NCBI GenBank assembly: GCA_934654605.1
Contig: CAKUGH010000040.1
Coordinates: forward strand, 1 to 14,300
DNA from: an uncultured Collinsella sp.
GTDB lineage: Bacteria; Actinomycetota; Coriobacteriia; Coriobacteriales; Coriobacteriaceae
DNA: 14,300 nucleotides
Direction of reading: 5' to 3'
Each line of letters opens with the position of its first letter. Position 1 is the stretch's first letter. Of the stretch, positions 1 through 5,716 are shown piece after piece. A program made the position numbers and the translations under genes. Under the pieces are notes generated by a model. That model saw nothing but the letters and a program-made list of their open reading frames with translations. It was not told the DNA's origin and did no database searches.

Positions 1-468
1 AACATGCGTGCGCGCCGCAATATGCTTTCGGCGGCGTATAAGGCGGGCGTCGCATTTACGCGCTCCTATGTCGGATATGTGCATGCCATCGCGCACAGTC
101 TGGGCGGCCGATACGGCATTCCGCACGGTTTGGCCAATGCCATCATCCTGCCGCATATGCTTCGCGCCTATGGTGACGCTGCCGCTCCCAAGCTTGCCGA
201 TCTTGCTCGCATGGCGGGCATTGCGCCGGCTAACGCACAGGACAGTGTTGCGGCCGAGGCCTTTATCGATTGGGTCGACCGCATGAATGCCGCCTTGGGC
301 ATTCCCAAATATGTGACGGGCATTCGCCGCTCCGATATTCCGCAAATGGCGGCCCATGCCGATGCCGAGGCCAATCCGCTGTACCCCGTTCCACTTTTGA
401 TGGATCGTTTGGAGCTCGAGCGTATGTACGAGGTCGTCGCGGGTGGTATGTTTGAGGGCGAGAACTAG
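1..468 (+). CDS. Iron-containing alcohol dehydrogenase, C-terminal part (5' end outside window)
   Basis: The reading frame is open from the first base, so this is the C-terminal ~155 residues of a longer protein; full-length family members are usually near 380-400 residues. The segment HAIAHSLGGRYGIPHG (window residues about 29-44) is the family signature of group III Fe-dependent alcohol dehydrogenases. Its histidines ligand the active-site metal in known members. A typical all-helical C-terminal domain follows. The enzyme would interconvert an alcohol and an aldehyde or ketone with NAD(P)H in the cytoplasm. Its stop codon overlaps the ribosome-binding site of the aldehyde dehydrogenase gene, only 8 nt upstream of that start, so the two are co-transcribed. 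An alcohol-aldehyde-acid interconversion pair is the natural reading. The exact substrate cannot be inferred. Confidence 0.9.
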   Translation, partial: NMRARRNMLSAAYKAGVAFTRSYVGYVHAIAHSLGGRYGIPHGLANAIILPHMLRAYGDAAAPKLADLARMAGIAPANAQDSVAAEAFIDWVDRMNAALGIPKYVTGIRRSDIPQMAAHADAEANPLYPVPLLMDRLELERMYEVVAGGMFEGEN

Positions 469-473
469 GAGGG
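467..473 (+). promoter_or_regulatory. Ribosome-binding site overlapping upstream stop codon
   Basis: AGGAGGG starts inside the TAG stop of the alcohol dehydrogenase gene (466-468) and lies 3 nt before the ATG at 477. The overlap suggests that translation of the two genes is coupled. Confidence 0.7.
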
Positions 474-476
474 CCC

Positions 477-1856
477 ATGAACACCGAGGAAATCGCGCGC
501 ATTGTCGGCGAACAGCGCGCCTACTTTAAGACGCACGCCACGTTTGATGTCGATGCTCGACGTCGCGCCCTCGTGCGCCTGCGCGAGGCGGTGCGGGCAC
601 ACGAGACTGATATTGCCCATGCGCTCAAGACCGATTTGGGAAAGTCGCATGACGAGGCCTATATGTGTGAGATCGGCACCTCGCTTTCCGAGATTCGTCA
701 TCAGATTGCACATGTGGCTCGATGGAGTCGTCCGCGCCTGCGTCCGTGTGACCTCGCCAACGCCGTAAGCGTGTGCAAAACGCAAGCCGTGCCCTATGGT
801 GTCACGCTCATCATGGCGCCCTGGAACTATCCGTTTTTGCTGACGCTCGAGCCGCTCGCTGGCGCCCTTGCCGCGGGCAACACTGTGGTCATCAAGCCGA
901 GTGCCTATGCTCCGGCATCCAGCGCAGTGCTCAGGCAAATCTGTGAAGAGGCATTTGATCCGCGCCTGGTGACGGTTGTCGAGGGCGGGCGCGCCGAAAA
1001 CGAAGCGCTGCTCGACGAGTGCTGGGACAAGATCTTCTTTACCGGCAGCGTTCCGGTCGGCAAGCTTGTCATGGAGCGCGCGAGCAAAAACCTCACGCCC
1101 GTGACGCTCGAGCTGGGCGGCAAGAGCCCCTGCATCGTGGATGCCACGGCAAACTTGCGCGTGGCAGCACGCCGAATCGCCTTTGGTAAGTGGCTCAACG
1201 TGGGCCAGACCTGTGTGGCGCCCGACTACCTGCTGGTTGACGCGCGCGTGCACGATGAGCTGTTGGGCCTCATCAAGGAAGAGGTCCGCCGCATGTTTGG
1301 CGAGCATCCGCTCGACAACGAGGACTACGGCCATATCGTCAACGCCAAGCATTTCGCGCGCGTGCGCGGGCTGATCGACCCCGATAAAGTTGTGCTGGGA
1401 GGTGCGGCGCGCGAGGCCTCGCTCAAGATTGAGCCGACGATCCTGGACGGCGTGACGCCCGAGGACGCCGTAATGCAGGAGGAGATTTTCGGTCCCATCT
1501 TGCCGGTGCTGACGTTTGAGAGTCTGGACGAGGTCGAGACGTTTATCACGGATCGTCCGACGCCGCTGGCCCTGTATATCTTTAGTCGGGATCGCGCGGT
1601 GCAGCAGCGCTTTGTGCGCTACGTGCCCTTTGGTGGCGGCTGCGTCAACGATACGATCATGCATCTGGCTACGAGCCATATGGGCTTTGGCGGCATGGGC
1701 GCAAGCGGCATGGGGCAGTACCATGGCCGCGAGAGCTTTGATACGTTTAGTCACAAGAAGAGCATCGTGAACAAGGCAACATGGCTGGATGTACCGTTCC
1801 GCTACGCCCCCTACGCAAGCTGGAAGCACAAATTCGTGCGCATGTTTGTGCATTAG
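477..1856 (+). CDS. Aldehyde dehydrogenase (class-3-like), NAD(P)-dependent
   Basis: This 459-residue protein oxidises aldehydes to carboxylates. Visible family motifs are PWNYP (residues 115-119, with the transition-state-stabilising Asn117), the nucleotide-binding loop FTGSVPVG (188-195), the general base Glu212 in LELGGKSP, the nucleophile Cys246 in GQTCVAP, and EEIFGPILPV near the C-terminus. The short N-terminus, the overall length near 460 and the RYAPY segment near the C-terminus fit the class-3/YwdH-like branch, which acts on medium- or long-chain and aromatic aldehydes, better than the ~500-residue classes. It directly follows an Fe-alcohol dehydrogenase with an SD overlapping that gene's stop. 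The pair could detoxify or ferment an aldehyde. The family call is sure; the substrate is unknown. Confidence 0.95.
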   Translation: MNTEEIARIVGEQRAYFKTHATFDVDARRRALVRLREAVRAHETDIAHALKTDLGKSHDEAYMCEIGTSLSEIRHQIAHVARWSRPRLRPCDLANAVSVCKTQAVPYGVTLIMAPWNYPFLLTLEPLAGALAAGNTVVIKPSAYAPASSAVLRQICEEAFDPRLVTVVEGGRAENEALLDECWDKIFFTGSVPVGKLVMERASKNLTPVTLELGGKSPCIVDATANLRVAARRIAFGKWLNVGQTCVAPDYLLVDARVHDELLGLIKEEVRRMFGEHPLDNEDYGHIVNAKHFARVRGLIDPDKVVLGGAAREASLKIEPTILDGVTPEDAVMQEEIFGPILPVLTFESLDEVETFITDRPTPLALYIFSRDRAVQQRFVRYVPFGGGCVNDTIMHLATSHMGFGGMGASGMGQYHGRESFDTFSHKKSIVNKATWLDVPFRYAPYASWKHKFVRMFVH

Positions 1857-1940
1857 AAAAAGACAGCAGATAGGGGACAAACAGAGTGGCCGCCCCCGTG
1901 TAAGCGAAGACGGCCACTTCTCACGATGTAAACGTGTATC

Positions 1941-1982
1941 GGAGTTGGCAAGACCCGCTGCAACGGGTGCCATCCGTACTCC
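1941..1982 (+). ncRNA. Candidate RNA hairpin with AAG bulge, unknown class
   Basis: Outer stem GGAGT (1941-1945) pairs with ACTCC (1978-1982). Middle stem TGGC (1946-1949) pairs with GCCA (1969-1972). Inner stem ACCCG (1953-1957) pairs with CGGGT (1964-1968) around the loop CTGCAA. Bulges are AAG on the left and TCCGT on the right. Fourteen Watson-Crick pairs within 42 nt is more than I expect by chance, but one sequence cannot prove conservation. Strand is assumed from the flanking genes. Confidence 0.3.
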
Positions 1983-2105
1983 TATCTTATCCGCAAGCGT
2001 TGCGACAAACGGTCGAAAAGACACGAGACCCGAGACAAGTGAATTTGTGTCCGCACGTGCCTTTAGACTTCTCGGTAAGGTCAAACGCCGGACATTCCGG
2101 CATCT

Positions 2106-2112
2106 AGGAGGG
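2106..2112 (+). promoter_or_regulatory. Strong ribosome-binding site fixing the start of the small protein
   Basis: AGGAGGG lies 6 nt before the ATG at 2119. The reading frame stays open far upstream, so this SD is what selects 2119 as the true start. A GC-rich hairpin (2087-2101) ends just before it and could affect access. Confidence 0.65.
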
Positions 2113-2118
2113 CTTGCC

Positions 2119-2298
2119 ATGTTTGATGACGACGACCTGTTCGATCTGACGGATGATCCGTTTGAGTGGGACTTGCTGCTTGATGACGATGAGCTGGAGC
2201 AGGACCGTAAGAAGCGGAAGGACAAGAACGCGCAAGTCGACGTATCGAAAAAGAATGACAAGCGCCGCCGCGGATTGTTTGGCGGGCTCTTTGGGTAA
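2119..2298 (+). CDS. Small hypothetical protein with acidic and basic halves (59 aa)
   Basis: I do not recognise this family. The first 29 residues hold 15 Asp/Glu, interleaved with Phe, Trp and Leu (DDDDLFDL, FEWDLLLDDDEL). Residues 30-51 are strongly basic (RKKRKDK, then KKNDKRRR). The protein ends in the Gly/Phe repeat GLFGGLFG. There is no signal peptide and no clear transmembrane segment; the protein is soluble, probably partly disordered, and its charge halves could pair within or between chains. The start is chosen for the AGGAGGG SD 6 nt upstream. It sits between the aldehyde dehydrogenase operon and the phosphoesterase gene, preceded by a 262-nt structured gap. Reality as a gene rests on the SD and the skewed composition. 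Confidence 0.6.
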   Translation: MFDDDDLFDLTDDPFEWDLLLDDDELEQDRKKRKDKNAQVDVSKKNDKRRRGLFGGLFG

Positions 2299-2318
2299 CC
2301 GCCGTGCCAAAGCGTCTG

Positions 2319-2324
2319 TATACT
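2319..2324 (+). promoter_or_regulatory. Possible -10 element for the phosphoesterase gene
   Basis: TATACT matches the bacterial -10 consensus at five of six positions and sits 40 nt before the chosen start codon. No good -35 hexamer is found 16-18 nt upstream, so this is tentative. Confidence 0.35.
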
Positions 2325-2351
2325 AGGCACGTGTTAGACGCGTTGCGAAAT

Positions 2352-2356
2352 GAGGA
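2352..2356 (+). promoter_or_regulatory. Ribosome-binding site deciding the phosphoesterase start
   Basis: GAGGA lies 8 nt before the ATG at 2365. The earlier in-frame ATG at 2350 has no SD and overlaps this one, so 2365 is preferred. A second ATG follows immediately at 2368. Confidence 0.55.
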
Positions 2357-2364
2357 CACAGACG

Positions 2365-2910
2365 ATGATGTGGTTTACCGCCGACCTGCACCTGGGCGAT
2401 ACGAATATCCTGCACGACATGGATCGACCGTTTGCCTCGGTCGAGGAAATGAACCGTAAGGTTATCGATGCCATTAACGAGTGCGTGGCTGCGGACGACC
2501 GTCTCTATATCCTGGGAGACTTTACGTATCGCCTGCCCATGGCGGAGGCCGTGCGCCTGCGCGATCGTATTGCCTGCCAAAACGTGACGCTCATACGGGG
2601 CAACCATGACGGCGATTGGGAAGATCCGGACGCACCGCAAATTTGGGATGACGTGCGCGATTACCTGGAGATTGTCCCCGGCTATGCCAAGGGACATCGC
2701 CTGGTTCTGAGCCACTACCCCATGCTCAGCTGGAACGGCAAGGCGCGTGGCGCCATTATGTTGCACGGGCATATTCATAGCAGGGGAGACCGCACCAACG
2801 CACGCAACCGTGATCGCGAGCGCCCCGTTTACCGCTACGATGTCGGCCTCGACGCCAACAACTACAAGCCCGTAAGCCGAGACCAGATCTTGAGCTTCTT
2901 TGGACTGTAG
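2365..2910 (+). CDS. Calcineurin-like metallophosphoesterase (YfcE/MJ0936-like size)
   Basis: This 181-residue protein carries the full set of binuclear-metal motifs: DLH (Asp7, His9), GDF (Asp52), GNHD (residues 79-82), SHYP (His117) and GHIH (135-138). These ligand two divalent metals and activate water for phosphomono- or phosphodiester hydrolysis in known members. It is a single compact domain without signal peptide or extra domain, so it acts in the cytoplasm. Small stand-alone members have been found to act on cyclic nucleotides, nucleotides or RNA 2',3'-phosphates, and the sequence does not say which applies here. Start 2365 (MMWFTADLH) is preferred over 2350 because of the GAGGA SD. 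A hairpin repeat with a T-run follows 5 nt after the stop and probably terminates the transcript. Confidence 0.9.
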   Translation: MMWFTADLHLGDTNILHDMDRPFASVEEMNRKVIDAINECVAADDRLYILGDFTYRLPMAEAVRLRDRIACQNVTLIRGNHDGDWEDPDAPQIWDDVRDYLEIVPGYAKGHRLVLSHYPMLSWNGKARGAIMLHGHIHSRGDRTNARNRDRERPVYRYDVGLDANNYKPVSRDQILSFFGL

Positions 2911-2915
2911 CCCTC

Positions 2916-2956
2916 AAACCACCACGAAGGGGACAGGCACCTTTGTGGTGGTTTTT
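2916..2956. repeat. Hairpin repeat, copy 1 (also a likely terminator)
   Basis: AAACCACCACGAAGG (2916-2930) faces CCTTTGTGGTGGTTT (2940-2954), a 15-bp stem with one G-T wobble and loop GGACAGGCA. T's at 2952-2956 make it a plausible Rho-independent terminator for the phosphoesterase gene. A near copy in the same orientation lies at 3746-3784. The core GGGGACAGGCACC resembles REP-like palindromes seen between genes in several bacteria. Confidence 0.8.
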
Positions 2957-2975
2957 CCATAGATTGGAGCTGTTG

Positions 2976-3740
2976 ATGAAGCAACTGCTGATTCGTGCCG
3001 ACGATATCGGTTATTCGTACGCCGTTGACCTGGGGATTGCCCGCAGTGTCAACGAGGGCCTGGTGCGCTCGGCGGGCTTGATGCCCAATATGCCCGAGGC
3101 TGAGCGCGGCTGGTCGCTCGTGGCGGATGCCGGCATTGCGGTGGGCCAGCATACCAACGTGTGTCTGGGCAAACCGTGCGCCGATCCCGCGCTTATTCCG
3201 AGCCTGCTCGACGAGAACGGTCAGTTCCATAGCAGCCGCACGTTCCGTGATCATTTTAAGCGCGGCGAGGAGCTCATCGATTTTGACGAGGCCTGCATTG
3301 AGATTCGTACGCAGCATGACCGCTTTGTCGAGATCGCGGGTCGCGAGCCCGATTACTTTGAGGCCCACGCCGTTATGAGCAAAAACCTCAATCGAGCGAT
3401 TTCGGCGGTGGCACAGGAGCTGGGCCTTAAGGAGCAAAAGGCGAGCTTCGACCCCACGGCCGTGGTGCACTGCGGAGACACCGATCTGCGAATGGTGATG
3501 CATTCGATGGAGCCGGGCTACGAGCCTAAGGACTCGATTATGCAGACGGTTCGCGAGATGGCCGATGGCGAGACGGTCGTCTTCGTGTGCCATCCGGGTT
3601 ATCTCGATCGCTTTATCCTAGAGAACAGCTCGCTTACGACCGATCGTACCAAGGAGGTCGATGCGCTGATCGACCCCGAGCTGCGGGCGTGGCTCGAGGC
3701 TCAGGACGACCTGCGTCTGATCGACTATCGCGACCTGTAA
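2976..3740 (+). CDS. ChbG/HpnK (YdjC) family polysaccharide or oligosaccharide deacetylase
   Basis: This 254-residue protein matches the YdjC-like carbohydrate deacetylase family. Near the N-terminus RADDIGYS (residues 7-14) gives the metal-binding/catalytic Asp pair 9-10. GQHTN (57-61) supplies a histidine ligand, His131 in FEAHAV fits the second, and CHPGYLD (205-211) is the C-terminal motif. Known members remove acetyl groups from chitobiose-type disaccharides (ChbG) or hopanoid intermediates (HpnK); no chitobiose or hopanoid genes are next to it here, so a sugar deacetylase of unknown substrate is the safe call. There is no signal peptide, so it is cytoplasmic. Start 2976 has GGAG 6 nt upstream; the upstream in-frame ATG at 2943 lies inside the hairpin repeat and is rejected. 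The gene is flanked by two direct copies of the same hairpin. Confidence 0.88.
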   Translation: MKQLLIRADDIGYSYAVDLGIARSVNEGLVRSAGLMPNMPEAERGWSLVADAGIAVGQHTNVCLGKPCADPALIPSLLDENGQFHSSRTFRDHFKRGEELIDFDEACIEIRTQHDRFVEIAGREPDYFEAHAVMSKNLNRAISAVAQELGLKEQKASFDPTAVVHCGDTDLRMVMHSMEPGYEPKDSIMQTVREMADGETVVFVCHPGYLDRFILENSSLTTDRTKEVDALIDPELRAWLEAQDDLRLIDYRDL

Positions 3741-3745
3741 AGATC

Positions 3746-3784
3746 AAAACCACCACAATGGGGACAGGCACCTTTGTGGTGGTT
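3746..3784. repeat. Hairpin repeat, copy 2
   Basis: AACCACCACAA (3748-3758) pairs perfectly with TTGTGGTGGTT (3774-3784). The inner GGGGACAGGCACC and the right arm are identical to copy 1 at 2916-2954, in the same orientation about 830 bp away. It begins 5 nt after the deacetylase stop and directly abuts a separate strong terminator. Confidence 0.8.
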
Positions 3785-3786
3785 CT

Positions 3787-3821
3787 GGCGCCGTTGCCAT
3801 TCTGGCAGCGGCGCCTTTTTT
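3787..3821 (+). terminator. Rho-independent terminator after the deacetylase gene
   Basis: GGCGCCGTTGCCA (3787-3799) pairs with TGGCAGCGGCGCC (3803-3815) over 13 positions with one G-T wobble, loop TTC, followed by six T's (3816-3821). This is a textbook intrinsic terminator. Confidence 0.9.
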
Positions 3822-3868
3822 GTCCGCATGGCGCGGTAGAGTGTAGGCGGTTGAAATTTGCGTCCATC

Positions 3869-3874
3869 GAGGAG
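3869..3874 (+). promoter_or_regulatory. Ribosome-binding site of the DUF2130 gene
   Basis: GAGGAG lies 5 nt before the ATG at 3880 and supports that start. Between the preceding terminator and this site there are fewer than 50 nt, which must hold the promoter; no clean -35/-10 pair is visible. Confidence 0.6.
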
Positions 3875-3879
3875 CTGCT

Positions 3880-5637
3880 ATGAACGAGATCAAGTGCCCG
3901 CATTGCGGCGAAGTCTTTAAGGTCGATGCGTCTGGCTATGCGGACATCGTCAAACAGGTGCGCGATGCGGAGTTCTCGCGCGACCTGGATGAGTGCGTGA
4001 AGGCCGTCCAGCGCGAGGGTGAGCAGGCGTTGGAGCTTGAGCGCTCGCGCTCGACTGCCGCCTTGCAGGAGGCGGAGTCTCAGCGCGACGCTCAGCTCGC
4101 TGAGCAGAAAAACGCTGCGGCTCAGGAGCTGGCGCAGGAAGTTGCCAAGCGCGACGCCGAGCTTGCCGAGCTGCGTGCCAAGCTCGAGGGTGCTGCCGCA
4201 GAGCGTGAGAGCGCAAGTCAGCGTGCGGCTGTTGAGGCCCGTGCCGATGCTCAAAAGGAAAACGCCGAGCTGCAGCGCGAGATTGATAGCTTACGTGCGC
4301 AGTTGGGTCGCAAGGATGACGAGGCCAAGCTCGCCGAGGCCGCGGTGCGCAATGCTGCTCAAAACGATCTGTCCGCCCGCGACGCCCAGATTGCCGAGCT
4401 GCAGGCGAAGCTCTCCGCGGCAGACAAAGCCCAGGAGATGGCGCTCGCCGCTGCGGCCGCCGAGTCGCAGCGCGAGCTCGCTGCGGCTCGCAGCGAAGCC
4501 GAGCGTACGCTTGCCGACTATCAGGCGAAGGTGCAGGAGAAATTCTCCGCTGCAAAGGCTCAGTCTGCGCAGGAGGCAGAGGGTCTGCGCGCCCAGCTGC
4601 GTGAACAGGAGCTGACGGCAAAAATGAACCTGTCGGAGGCGGTTGCCGCGGCGGAGCGTGAGCGCGATGAGGCACGCGCGAAACTCACGAGCGAGCTTGC
4701 GGTGCGCGATTCTCGCGAGGAGCAAGCCAAGGCTGCCCACGAGCTCGAGCTTGCACAAGCCAAGCGTGCGAGCGATGAGCTGATTCGCTATAAGGACGAA
4801 GAGATTGAGCGCCTAAAGGACATGAAGGTTCGCCTGTCTACCAAGATGGTGGGCGAGTCGCTCGAGCAGCACTGTGAGACCGAGTTTAATCGCCTGCGCA
4901 TGACGGCGTTTCCCAACGCGTATTTTGAGAAAGACAACGATGCATCCGAGGGCACCAAGGGTGACTTCATCTTCCGTGAGTGCGACGCGAGCGGCAACGA
5001 GATCATCTCGATTATGTTCGAGATGAAAAACGAGAATGACGAAACCGCGACCAAGCACAAGAACGAGGACTTCTTTAAGAAACTCGACCACGATCGCCGC
5101 CAGAAAGGCTGCGAGTATGCGGTGCTCTGCACCCTGCTCGAGCCCGAGAGCGAGCTCTATAACGCCGGCATCGTGGACGTGAGCTATCGCTACGAGAAGA
5201 TGTATGTGATCCGCCCGCAATTCTTCATCCCGATTATCACGCTGCTGCGCAACGCCGCTATGGGCTCGCTGCGCTATAAGCAGGAACTGGCGGAGTACAA
5301 ACAGCAGAACATCGATGTGACGAACTTCGAAGCCAAGATGGAGAAGTTCAAGGACGGCTTCTCGCGCAACTACAACCTGGCGAGTAAGCAATTCGAGTCG
5401 GCAATCAAGGAAATCGATGCCGCCATCAAGCAGCTCGAGAAGACCAAGGACGATTTGCGCTGCAGCACCGAGAACCTGCGCCTGGCCCACAACAAGGCCG
5501 ATGAGCTTACCATTCGCAAGCTCACGTGGGGCAACAAGACCATGAAGGCGGCGTTTGACGAGGCGCGCGAGACGGCAACGGGCACGGGCGATGAGCCCGC
5601 CGAGGCCGACTCGTATGAGGTCGAGGATGCTGATTAG
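3880..5637 (+). CDS. DUF2130 coiled-coil protein with PD-(D/E)xK-like C-terminal domain
   Basis: This 585-residue protein has three visible parts. Residues 1-15 hold a single CPHC knuckle (Cys6, Cys9). Residues about 20-320 are a long Ala/Glu/Arg/Gln-rich heptad region typical of a coiled coil. Residues about 320-540 form the globular DUF2130 domain. That domain contains KGDFIF (Asp362) followed by FEMKNE (Glu381, Lys383), a D-x(n)-ExK arrangement like the PD-(D/E)xK nuclease core. A second shorter helical stretch and an acidic tail follow. The coiled coil before a nuclease-like fold resembles the layout of RmuC, so a DNA-related role is possible, but the function of the family is not established. 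It is preceded by a terminator and followed by a bidirectional one, so it is a single-gene unit. Confidence 0.85.
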   Translation: MNEIKCPHCGEVFKVDASGYADIVKQVRDAEFSRDLDECVKAVQREGEQALELERSRSTAALQEAESQRDAQLAEQKNAAAQELAQEVAKRDAELAELRAKLEGAAAERESASQRAAVEARADAQKENAELQREIDSLRAQLGRKDDEAKLAEAAVRNAAQNDLSARDAQIAELQAKLSAADKAQEMALAAAAAESQRELAAARSEAERTLADYQAKVQEKFSAAKAQSAQEAEGLRAQLREQELTAKMNLSEAVAAAERERDEARAKLTSELAVRDSREEQAKAAHELELAQAKRASDELIRYKDEEIERLKDMKVRLSTKMVGESLEQHCETEFNRLRMTAFPNAYFEKDNDASEGTKGDFIFRECDASGNEIISIMFEMKNENDETATKHKNEDFFKKLDHDRRQKGCEYAVLCTLLEPESELYNAGIVDVSYRYEKMYVIRPQFFIPIITLLRNAAMGSLRYKQELAEYKQQNIDVTNFEAKMEKFKDGFSRNYNLASKQFESAIKEIDAAIKQLEKTKDDLRCSTENLRLAHNKADELTIRKLTWGNKTMKAAFDEARETATGTGDEPAEADSYEVEDAD

Positions 5638-5654
5638 GGGATAGCATATAGTGC

Positions 5655-5700
5655 AAAAAGCGGGGCCGCTGGCGATGTTGCCAGCGGCCCCGCTTCGTTT
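5655..5700. terminator. Bidirectional intrinsic terminator between convergent genes
   Basis: A perfect 15-bp stem, AGCGGGGCCGCTGGC (5659-5673) with GCCAGCGGCCCCGCT (5680-5694), has the loop GATGTT. TCGTTTT follows on the plus strand, and five A's at 5655-5659 give a T-run on the minus strand. It serves both the DUF2130 gene and the helicase gene. Confidence 0.88.
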
Positions 5701-5716
5701 TGTCCATCGTGCCCGG

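Larger units (their letters stand above)
1857..2118. other. Non-coding gap with dense hairpin potential (possible structured RNA or leader)
   Basis: No convincing gene lies here. Five inverted repeats can be seen: AGTGGCCG/CGGCCACT (1885-1892 with 1911-1918); a three-part stem at 1941-1982 (GGAGT/ACTCC, TGGC/GCCA, ACCCG/CGGGT, loop CTGCAA); CGCAA-GCG-TTGCG (1992-2004); GACAC/GTGTC (2020-2024 with 2047-2051); and GCCGG/CCGGC (2087-2091 with 2097-2101), the last ending 4 nt before the SD of the next gene. The first stem could end transcription of the aldehyde dehydrogenase operon, but no T-run follows it. I do not recognise a known riboswitch or ncRNA family. Confidence 0.4.

Noticed and set aside
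1962-1976. T-box-like string AACGGGTGCCATCCG
   Set aside because: It only loosely resembles the T-box antiterminator core, the bases align poorly with GGTGG-ACC, and no aminoacyl-tRNA synthetase or amino-acid gene follows.
465-2330. A 621-codon minus-strand open frame opposite the aldehyde dehydrogenase and the small gene
   Set aside because: It has low-complexity, His/Arg-rich composition, no domain motif and no SD, and it is the shadow of a well-supported plus-strand gene.
2943-2975. Upstream ATG giving an 11-residue longer deacetylase
   Set aside because: It sits in the arm of the hairpin repeat without an SD, while 2976 has GGAG at normal spacing and the family motif RADD begins right after it.
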